The position numbers and the translations under genes were made by a program. From NCBI RefSeq assembly GCF_901212675.1, contig NZ_CAAKOQ010000050.1, forward strand, positions 17,574 to 55,611: 38,038 nt of DNA, written 5' to 3'. Positions 8,017-13,877 of this stretch are shown piece by piece. Below the pieces are notes generated by a model, which was given only the letters and a program-made list of their open reading frames with translations, did no database searches and was not told the DNA's origin. The first letter of the stretch is position 1, and every line of letters begins with the position of its first letter. Source of the DNA: Olsenella uli. Its GTDB lineage: Bacteria; Actinomycetota; Coriobacteriia; Coriobacteriales; Atopobiaceae.

Positions 8017-9033
8017 ATGCCCACCGCAACCAAAAAGCGCATCACCATCAACGACATCGCGACCATGGCGGGCACGTCCAAGACCACGGTCTCCTTCTAC
8101 CTCAACGGCAAGACCGAGCGCATGAGCGAGGCCACACAGGAGCGCATCAAGGCTGCCATCGCCAAGACCGGCTACGAGCCCAGCCCCATCGCCCGCGGCA
8201 TGAACGCCAAGCGCACGCAGCTGCTGGGCGTCATCATCGGCGACATCACCAACACGTTCTCCAACCAGATCGTGAAGGGCATCGAGGGCGTGGCCGCCAA
8301 GGCCGGCTACCGCGTGCTCGTGAGCAGCTCCAACCACAGCCGCACCGACGAGCGCGCCTACATCGACCGCCTGCTCGCCGTGGGCGTCGACGGCTTCATC
8401 GTCCAGCCCACCGCGCAGTTCAAGGAGATCTCCAAGGTCATCGAGGACGCAGGCAAGCAGCTCGTCTTCTTCGACAGCAAGTTCTACGACTTTGCCTCCA
8501 ACTGGGTGAAGACCGACAACTACGAGGCCACCTCCCGCGCCGTAGGCGAGTGCGTGCGCAAGGGCTATCGGCGCTTCCTGCTCGTGGCCGCCCCGCCGCA
8601 GCTGCTGAGCTCGCGCATCGAGCGAACGAGTGGCTTTGTCGACGCGCTCGAGGCGGCCGAGATGGGCTTCACGCAGTTCGAGATCGAGAACGACGAGGTG
8701 GACGTCGAGAAGCTCCGCGAATTCCTGCGCGCCAACATCGACGGCACCACGCCCACGCTCGTGTTTGCCCCCAACTGCTGGGCCCTGCCCGACGTCTACG
8801 TGGCCATGCGCGAGTTCTACCCGCTCATGCCCACGCACGTGGGGCTGCTCGGCTTTGACAACACCGAGTGGGCGGGCGTGGCCAGCCCCAGCGTCTCGGT
8901 GGTGACGCAGCCCGCCTTCGAGGAGGGCGCCGAGGCGTGCCGCATCCTGCTCGACCTCATCCAGAACAAGGGCGACGTGGACCCGCACCAGGTCCTCGAC
9001 TGCCACGTGCGGTGGGGCGCCACCACGATGTAG
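8017..9033 (+). CDS. LacI-family transcriptional regulator
   Basis: The 338-aa protein starts at ATG 8017, with GAGGAG at 8006-8011. The N-terminal helix-turn-helix reads INDIATMAGTSKTTVSFYLN, followed by the hinge-type GYEPSPIARGM segment. The rest is a periplasmic-binding-protein-like effector domain, LLGVIIGDITNTFSNQIVKG onward. The hinge and effector core resemble KdgR/sugar-acid-type LacI regulators, but the ligand cannot be told. It ends IQNKGDVDPHQVLDCHVRWG, the usual C-terminal dimer/ligand edge. A 12-bp inverted repeat flanks its promoter region, suggesting autoregulation. The convergent neighbour is a ketopantoate-reductase-like gene. No sugar transporter or catabolic gene is directly adjacent to indicate the regulon. 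Confidence 0.93.
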   Translation: MPTATKKRITINDIATMAGTSKTTVSFYLNGKTERMSEATQERIKAAIAKTGYEPSPIARGMNAKRTQLLGVIIGDITNTFSNQIVKGIEGVAAKAGYRVLVSSSNHSRTDERAYIDRLLAVGVDGFIVQPTAQFKEISKVIEDAGKQLVFFDSKFYDFASNWVKTDNYEATSRAVGECVRKGYRRFLLVAAPPQLLSSRIERTSGFVDALEAAEMGFTQFEIENDEVDVEKLREFLRANIDGTTPTLVFAPNCWALPDVYVAMREFYPLMPTHVGLLGFDNTEWAGVASPSVSVVTQPAFEEGAEACRILLDLIQNKGDVDPHQVLDCHVRWGATTM

Positions 9034-9078
9034 CTGCGACATATTGAGGGAGAGCTTCCGAGAGGGGCGAAGACGGGC

Positions 9079-9112
9079 GGGTGCGGAGTGGCCTCGATTC
9101 CACTCCGCACCC
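9079..9112. terminator. Bidirectional hairpin between convergent genes
   Basis: A perfect 13-bp stem (GGGTGCGGAGTGG / CCACTCCGCACCC) with an 8-nt loop lies between the stop of the LacI-type gene and the stop of the ketopantoate-reductase-like gene. No long T-run follows on either side. Confidence 0.65.
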
Positions 9113-9123
9113 ACCCTCGTTAG

Positions 9124-9190
9124 CGCGCGCGTCACCCGGGCGCGCGCGTCACCCGGGCGCGCGTGCCACCCGGGCGCGCGCGTCTCCCAA
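9124..9190. repeat. GC-rich tandem repeat, about 17 bp x 4
   Basis: Four imperfect copies of GCGCGCGTCACCCGGGC follow each other in the space between the convergent genes, just past the hairpin at 9079-9112. Nothing coding is seen. Confidence 0.75.
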
Positions 9191-9214
9191 GCCCGCACGC
9201 CGCCAAGGGAGCCG

Positions 9215-10186
9215 CTACTTCTCCGCCGCGGCCATCTCCTCGTGCACGCGGTGCGCCGTCTCGGCAAAGTGCACCTCGCTGCAGAGCAGCTCGTGGCGCA
9301 CGGCCTCATAGCCATGCTGACGGCCCAGCTTCACGATGTAGCCATTGATGTAGTCCACCTCGGTGGGACGGCCCTTGAACATGTCCTGGCACATGCTGGG
9401 ATAGTGGTACTTGAGGTCGATAAAGCTCTGCATGATGGCGTCGACCTCCTGCTCGCGCGTGATGCCCAGGTCGATGCCGGCGAGCTCGCACACGTCAAAG
9501 CCCTCGCCCACGAGCTGCTCGCACACGTGGCGCATGTGTGGGTCGGCGCCGATGGGGCCCATCTGGATCTTGAACATGGTGCAGAGCGTGTTGCACACCG
9601 AGTTGAGCATGACCTTGGCCATCGACATGCTCATGATGTCGGGACTCCACTCGGGGCCGAGCTTGGCGGCCGTGAGGTCGGCGAAGAGCTGCTCGCCGAC
9701 CGGGGTGCGCTTGTTGTCGTACTCGCAGACGTGCATGTACTCCTTGCCGAGCGCGCCCATGAAGTCAACATCGCCGGGGCCGGGCAGCACGGTAGCGATG
9801 ACGGCGGTGCCGCCAAAGAGGCGCTCCGGCGAGAAGTGCTTGAGGAGCTTCTCGTAGTGGCCCATGCCGTTCATGGCCGTGAAGCAGATCTGGTGATCCT
9901 TGAACAGCGGTGCGCAGCGCTCGAGGAAGCCGTCGAGCTGCATCTGCTTGACGAAGACCACCCAGCAGTCGGGGTCGCCCGTGTACTCCTCGGGGTAGTA
10001 GACATCGATGGGCTCGAGGTGACAGTTCTCGTGGTCACGCGCCACGTAGACGCCGCCCTGCTCGCGAATCTTCTCGACGTTGGGCTCCCAGGTGTCGATG
10101 AAGTCGACCTCCTTGCCCGCGTACTTCTTGAGGTGGATGCCGTAGCGCAGGCCCATGGCCCCCGCGCCGATGACCGCATACTTCAT
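9215..10186 (-). CDS. Ketopantoate reductase (ApbA/PanE) family protein
   Basis: The 323-aa protein starts at ATG 10186 with AAAGGGG upstream (about 10192-10198). The longer in-frame extension upstream is low-complexity and was rejected. The N-terminus MKYAVIGAGAMGLRYGIHL has the GxGxxG NAD(P)-binding motif. The middle (FTAMNGMGHYEKL) and the C-terminal helical domain with the MSMSMAKVMLNSVCN segment fit the ApbA/PanE fold (N-terminal Rossmann, C-terminal helical). PanE reduces 2-dehydropantoate to pantoate for coenzyme A. The lineage has many paralogues acting on other 2-oxoacids, so the substrate is not certain. It is a single gene: the next gene on the same strand is more than 2 kb upstream. 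Confidence 0.85.
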   Translation of the reverse strand: MKYAVIGAGAMGLRYGIHLKKYAGKEVDFIDTWEPNVEKIREQGGVYVARDHENCHLEPIDVYYPEEYTGDPDCWVVFVKQMQLDGFLERCAPLFKDHQICFTAMNGMGHYEKLLKHFSPERLFGGTAVIATVLPGPGDVDFMGALGKEYMHVCEYDNKRTPVGEQLFADLTAAKLGPEWSPDIMSMSMAKVMLNSVCNTLCTMFKIQMGPIGADPHMRHVCEQLVGEGFDVCELAGIDLGITREQEVDAIMQSFIDLKYHYPSMCQDMFKGRPTEVDYINGYIVKLGRQHGYEAVRHELLCSEVHFAETAHRVHEEMAAAEK

Positions 10187-10218
10187 GCGCGCCCCTTTCC
10201 GTTGGCTGTGGCGCAATC

Positions 10219-10664
10219 CTACCGCTTTGGGGAGACGTGGGGCAGGGCTGGCGCTGGCCGAGGGGGCGTACGCAGTCGAGTCGGGCGAACGGGACCGGGG
10301 GCCGGGCGGGCCGGCGCGGGCTGAGGGGCGAGCGGGCCACGGGATGGGCCGAGGGACTCCCACTCCCGGACGAGCACCTCCGTGACGAGCTCCACCGTGC
10401 CTGCCGGAATCTCGTAGCGCACGGCCGGGATGACCGTCTTGCCACAGCTTATGTTGGTGTTCGCCTCGGCCTTGACGAGCGCGGGCTCGCCCGGGGTGGC
10501 ACCGGTGGCACGCACGCGGCAGCCCTGCGCGGCCGCCGCGAGGTCGTCGGGCGCATGGTCGGAGCCGCCCGCGAACGCGCCGGCGCCTCCCGTGCACCCC
10601 TCGTCCTCCCCCACCCCAAACGCGGCAAGGCCCGAGAAGAACGCCACCTGGGCGCGCTCAAGGA
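10219..10664 (-). pseudogene. 5'-truncated coding remnant of unknown family
   Basis: Between about 10280 and 10664 the minus strand has a frame with strongly gene-like codon use (nearly all G or C at third positions). It encodes segments such as ERAQVAFFSGLAAFGVGEDE, NTNISCGKTVIPAVRYEI and AGTVELVTEVLVREWESLG. The frame then runs into low-complexity Pro/Arg-rich sequence to a stop near 10219. Its upstream end coincides exactly with the start of the 139-bp direct repeat at 10665, which replaces whatever N-terminal part existed. I do not recognise the family. It looks like the C-terminal third of a gene cut by arrival of the repeat-bounded cassette, but no matching N-terminal part is seen on the far side. 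Confidence 0.4.
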
Positions 10665-10803
10665 CCGCACATGCGTATATACGTGTCAGCTGTTTCGCCG
10701 GCAGAGCAGGTTGCACGGACAGGAGCGTTTGCACGCGCCCGCGGGCCGCAAATGCGCATGTGCGTGCAAGCTGCACAAGAGGACCCCGTGGCCGACGCGG
10801 CCA
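10665..10803. repeat. 139-bp direct repeat, left copy
   Basis: This segment matches 12249-12387 without gaps and with 8 mismatches over 139 bp (about 94 percent). The unit contains two internal half-repeats of the form CCGCAAATGCGYATRTKCGT, a palindromic end (TGGCC-GACGC-GGCCA) and an inverted pair TTGCACGSACA / TGTGCGTGCAA. The stretch is GC-rich like the chromosome. The DNA between the two copies is clearly richer in A+T. Confidence 0.9.
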
Positions 10804-11031
10804 GGCATGGGGAGCCCAAGATGACGATGTGGACGGCCCCGTCTTTACGATCTGCTTCTAGCTTAATCAGACCCCCTTTGAGGAACTGATCGATCAGCGT
10901 AATCCGAGCAATCATCAGCCCACAGCCACACGCGGGCTAATAGATACCTTTAACAGAATTCTAATAGCCTTTTGAAATAACCATAAGAATATGTAATCAG
11001 ATTGATTCTGCAGATAGACGCTCAAATCCTT
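10804..11031. other. AT-richer leader of the cassette
   Basis: No gene is recognised. The composition drops sharply from the chromosomal GC-rich pattern, with runs such as TAATAGATACC and TTTGAAATAACC. This is probably the promoter-containing leader of the secreted-protein gene. I could not pick a confident promoter pair. Confidence 0.45.
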
Positions 11032-11064
11032 GAGGAGGTGAATCCGTTGGACTGCTTCAGGTGA
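11032..11064 (+). promoter_or_regulatory. Near-perfect Shine-Dalgarno leading to a 5-codon minicistron
   Basis: GAGGAGGTGA (11032-11041) is almost fully complementary to the 16S rRNA tail. Six nucleotides on is a TTG (11047) in the same frame as the secreted-protein gene, but the frame stops after five codons at a TGA (11062-11064). The secreted protein then uses ATG 11104 with only a modest AAGGGA. This could be a leader minicistron or the scar of an inactivated start. Confidence 0.45.
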
Positions 11065-11103
11065 TATACCTTCAGCCCACCCTCATTGATAAGGGACACG
11101 GAC

Positions 11104-11798
11104 ATGAAAAGACTACTAGCCTTTATCCTTACTGCAGCCGTTTGTCTCTGTGGTTATGCCACGCCAGGATTTGCAATTGAGCCTGAAACCACAATCCAAC
11201 TGGCGGCACTCGAGATCACCGCGCCGTTTGATCCCGATAAAGTCGACGTAATTAGGACCTACGATGCCCCCGCCAACAAGGTCACCGCAAAAGTGTTGGA
11301 TAAGATCAGCGGGGAAGTTCTCGACGAATATAGCGAACGGCCCGAAATCCCATTTCTGTCATCGAGAATCGTGCTACCGACGTACGCGCTAACTCAGAGA
11401 TTGCCCCATACTATGACAACTACAACACTACCTTGAGCAGGACCCGTACTATCGCTACGGCAGATGGCATGAGCGTACAGACAATTGTATGGGCAGAAGT
11501 AAACGTTACCGCCTCCACTTCGTGGGGTCAAATCGAACGGGTTAACAGCGCTGGACAATATGCCGCAAGTGGCTCCTACTATCTCGAAAGCCCACACACC
11601 TACTCGAGCACCACAAGGTTTCCTACCAATACGATTGTAATTGGGTATCAAGGGACCGTAACGGTCGCGAAGGGAAACACCGCCGGGTTCAGCTATAGCG
11701 GCCTTCTCTCTGCCGGATTCGGGATGTCAGGGTCTTCGAGCAGCACCTGGTACGCACGCAAGTACTATTCAAGTACGGTCTCAATCAGTCTCCGCTAA
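11104..11798 (+). pseudogene. Secreted protein of unknown family, frameshifted
   Basis: The gene opens with a clear signal peptide (MKRLLAFILTAAVCLCGYAT, then a PGFA cleavage site). The first frame runs to 11436 but leaves the real coding path near 11331-11345. From there the -1 frame continues sensibly (NPISVIENRATDVRANSEIA, a PYYDNYNTT segment) into the long downstream frame ending at 11798. The restored product would be about 231 aa, with a Ser/Thr/Tyr/Gly-rich, beta-type C-terminal half (for example SASGSYYLE-like and SSSSTWYARKYYSSTV). A one-base deletion best explains the shift, and no slippery heptamer is evident. The gene lies in the lower-GC cassette, 46 nt upstream of a small membrane-protein gene. 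No family recognised; a secreted toxin or surface protein is possible. Confidence 0.6.
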
Positions 11799-11844
11799 AT
11801 AGAGCTGGCACTTGAGCTGTCAAGTAGTCCGGGAGGTGGGCAAT

Positions 11845-12150
11845 ATGTGCAGGACCCTTACCACGAGAGTCATAAGGCTGGGCTTTTGGAGCGCCGTGTA
11901 CCTGTTCGTGCATGTCGGTGTCATTGGGCAGGCGCTGCTGGAAGTCGGGGGCATGCTCTCCAGGCTCGGACTCCTTGGCCAGAGCAATGACATTTTCCTG
12001 GTCTTTGGCGGAATCCCCGGCGTTGCACTCATTGAGAATCTGGCCGCGGCCCTGAGGGTAATCAGCGCGATGCTCGTCACCTATCAGTTGCTTCGTGTCG
12101 GCGTGCTCATCTACCGCCGACCAAGGGCGGCGGTAGACGGCCCGAAGTAA
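11845..12150 (+). CDS. Small membrane protein of the cassette
   Basis: The 101-aa protein starts at ATG 11845, with GGGAGGTGGG at 11831-11840. It has hydrophobic segments at about residues 9-33 (RLGFWSAVYLFVHVGVIGQA) and in the 55-95 region (IFLVFGGIPGVALIENLAAA, then SAMLVTYQLLRVGVLIY). Basic ends (CRTLTTRVIR and YRRPRAAVDGPK) suggest two or three membrane helices. Together with the upstream secreted protein it forms a two-gene unit inside the repeat-bounded cassette. This resembles secreted-effector plus membrane-immunity or accessory pairs, but that is only analogy. I recognise no family. The gene ends just before a GC-rich hairpin. Confidence 0.7.
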   Translation: MCRTLTTRVIRLGFWSAVYLFVHVGVIGQALLEVGGMLSRLGLLGQSNDIFLVFGGIPGVALIENLAAALRVISAMLVTYQLLRVGVLIYRRPRAAVDGPK

Positions 12151-12176
12151 TTCCCGCCAACAAGGCAAGAACCAAC

Positions 12177-12215
12177 AGCCGGGCACTCGCCCCCCAGATG
12201 GGCACGTGCCCGGCT
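12177..12215 (+). terminator. Hairpin after the cassette genes
   Basis: A 10-bp stem AGCCGGGCAC / GTGCCCGGCT with a 19-nt loop follows the small membrane-protein gene. A TTTTT run occurs only about 25 nt later (12241-12245), so termination efficiency is uncertain. Confidence 0.5.
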
Positions 12216-12248
12216 GCACGAAACGGAGCATTTGGGCATGTTTTTAAG

Positions 12249-12387
12249 CCGCAAATGCGTATATTCGTGTCAGCTGTTTCGCCGGCAGAACAGGTTGCAC
12301 GCACAGGAGCGTTTGCGCGCATCCGCGGGCCGCAAATGCGCATGTGCGTGCAAGCTGCACGAGAGGACCCCGTGGCCGACGCGGCCA
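12249..12387. repeat. 139-bp direct repeat, right copy
   Basis: Ungapped partner of 10665-10803. In this copy the internal inverted pair TTGCACGCACA (12295-12305) / TGTGCGTGCAA (12343-12353) is perfect, and the terminal hairpin GTGGCC-GACGC-GGCCAC (12372-12388) is also perfect. It lies between the cassette and the end of the BadF-type kinase gene. Confidence 0.9.
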
Positions 12388-12422
12388 CCGGCACACGCCG
12401 GCTGCGCACGTGCGCGCGAACC

Positions 12423-13358
12423 CTACCCAAGCCGGTCCCTCAGCAGCAGCACGGCGCCCATGTCGGGGTCGTAGGCGGGGTCGACGAGCTTGCACCACGC
12501 GGGCAGCATCGCGCGAAGCGGGCCCAGGATGAGCTCGCCCACCTTGTAGGTGCCACCGGCGTACGTCACCGCCACGGGTTCCTCGCCGGCGCCGCCCTCC
12601 AGACCGCCCGCCTCGCCACGCCCAAACAGCTCGCGCGAGAGCACGACGGCAAGCTCGGCCAGCTCGCCCGCGGCGGCCTCGAAGATGGCCACGGCCTCGG
12701 GGTCGCCCGACTCGGCGGCCCTTGCGGCAAGGCGGCTCAGCGCGGCGGTCTTGGTGCGGTCGTCGGCCAGGTCGTCGCGCACGTAGCCGATGATGTCGAA
12801 CTCCTCGGCGAGGCCCAGCCCCTCCATCACCACGTCGTGCAGCGCCCCGCGCGGCGCGCGCCCGTCGCTCTCGCGCGAGAAGGCGGCGAGCAGCTGCTTG
12901 CCGATCCACCACCCGCTCCCCTCGTCACCAATCTGATGGCCCCAGCCGCCGCAGCGCTCGACCCGTCCGTCGCAGATGCCAAACGCGATCGAGCCCGTCC
13001 CGGACTCGAGCACGATACCGTCGCCCAGCGCCAGCGACGCCGAGAGCGCCGCCTCGCCGTCGTTCATGAGCGTGTAGGGCCGCTCGCCTGCCACGCGCGC
13101 GACGCTCTCCCGAATGCGGTCGGCGACGCTGGCCTCCTCGCCAAACCCGGCGATACCGAAGCCCACGCCGAACTCGCCCACGTCGTTGCGCCGGACCAGC
13201 TCGTCGATGCCCTCCGCGAGGAGGCGCTCCATGCCGTCGTAGCCAACCTGCTGGAAGTGCGTGGTTCCCAGCCGCAGGGTGTCGACGCGGGCCAGGTCGT
13301 CGTCGAACAGCGTAAACGCCGTCTTGGTCCCGCCGCTGTCAACTCCGATGTAGTGCAT
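12423..13358 (-). CDS. BadF/BadG/BcrA/BcrD-type ATPase (N-acetylglucosamine-kinase-like)
   Basis: The 311-aa protein starts at ATG 13358 with GGAGG just upstream. It has the ASKHA phosphate-1 motif IGVDSGGTKTAF (D7-T13), then LMNDGEAALSASLA, the adenosine/phosphate-2 region LESGTGSIAFGI, and GGWGHQIGDEGSGWWIG, which is typical of N-acetylglucosamine kinases of this family. It probably phosphorylates an N-acetylhexosamine in the cytoplasm. It lies downstream of a sulfatase remnant and a GH106-like glycosidase on the same strand. A role in salvaging sugars released from a sulfated or rhamnose-containing glycan is plausible; this is inference from context. The N-terminal half matches the family closely and the length is normal. 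Confidence 0.85.
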   Translation of the reverse strand: MHYIGVDSGGTKTAFTLFDDDLARVDTLRLGTTHFQQVGYDGMERLLAEGIDELVRRNDVGEFGVGFGIAGFGEEASVADRIRESVARVAGERPYTLMNDGEAALSASLALGDGIVLESGTGSIAFGICDGRVERCGGWGHQIGDEGSGWWIGKQLLAAFSRESDGRAPRGALHDVVMEGLGLAEEFDIIGYVRDDLADDRTKTAALSRLAARAAESGDPEAVAIFEAAAGELAELAVVLSRELFGRGEAGGLEGGAGEEPVAVTYAGGTYKVGELILGPLRAMLPAWCKLVDPAYDPDMGAVLLLRDRLG

Positions 13359-13456
13359 GGCTGCCTCCTCCGTGTGTGTGCAAATCGCTGGCGGGCGCGC
13401 ACAGAAAACCCGCCGCCCGGCTAACCCGGCAGGCGAGCGGTCGGCCCACCAACCCG

Positions 13457-13732
13457 CTAGCTACTCTTGACCTCGTCCCAGTCCGAGCGCGCCGGCGTGC
13501 AGATGGCCGTGGGCGTCCAGGCGTTGGTGAAGGCAAAGCCCTCCTCGCCGATGCGGTCGAGGCTGGGCGTCTTGGCGTACGGGTTGCCCAGGCATCCGAT
13601 CGAGTCCACGCGATGCTGGTCGGTCATGATGACGAGGACGTTCTTCACATTCTCGGGGATGCTCCGCGCAGAGCCGCCCTCCTGGTTCGCGGGGCTGCCC
13701 TCCCCCGCTGTTTCACACTGATTGCCTGCCAA
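13457..13732 (-). pseudogene. Sulfatase remnant (N-terminal piece)
   Basis: Ninety-one codons from a TTG at 13732. The middle reads NVLVIMTDQHRVDSIGCLGN, then PSLDRIGEEGFAFTNAW and the sulfatase signature CTPAR. This is the start of a type I sulfatase, with the metal-binding Asp (TDQH) and the cysteine that becomes formylglycine. Right after CTPARS the frame ends in DWDEVKSS and a stop, whereas intact sulfatases continue for about 400 residues. An in-frame internal deletion joining the N-terminus to the extreme C-terminus is the simplest reading. It cannot be active, because the rest of the metal site is gone. It lies between the GH106-like gene and the sugar kinase. Confidence 0.8.
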
Positions 13733-13850
13733 TGGACCGCCTTTCTAGCCAGCAGAACATGTCCTCGAGCACGAGGCGGACGTCGAGGTCGTGGTAGACG
13801 CGGATGGACCGCCCAGAGGGCATCTCGAGCCCGGGCATCGCGCCTGCCAT
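13713..13850 (-). CDS. Small ORF (45 aa) between glycosidase and sulfatase remnant
   Basis: ATG 13850 is preceded on the minus strand by GGGAAGGGGAGGGACCGAG, a strong ribosome-binding region. It encodes MAGAMPGLEMPSGRSIRVYH, then DLDVRLVLEDMFCWLERR and a short tail, ending at TGA 13713-13715 just inside the sulfatase frame. Codon use is gene-like. The stop/start overlap with the sulfatase remnant suggests translational coupling in the original operon. No family recognised. It could itself be a truncated fragment. Confidence 0.5.
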   Translation of the reverse strand: MAGAMPGLEMPSGRSIRVYHDLDVRLVLEDMFCWLERRSIGRQSV

Positions 13851-13877
13851 CTCGGTCCCTCCCCTTCCCGCAGCCGC

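Noticed and set aside
10187..10597. N-terminal extension of the ketopantoate-reductase-like frame
   Set aside because: The extension is Arg/Pro low-complexity. The Rossmann start MKYAVIGAG with a good ribosome-binding site at 10186 fits the family.
10665..10803. Protein-coding reading of the 139-bp repeat
   Set aside because: It is open in several frames on both strands, but the internal half-repeats and hairpins explain its structure better than any protein.
11331..11345. Programmed -1 frameshift in the secreted-protein gene
   Set aside because: No X-XXY-YYZ slippery heptamer or downstream structure was found in the overlap. A simple one-base deletion explains it better.
11104..11798. Lactococcin-972-type bacteriocin
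   Set aside because: The signal peptide and Ser/Gly/Tyr-rich C-terminus looked suggestive. However, the protein is far longer and lacks the family's repeated W/G pattern.
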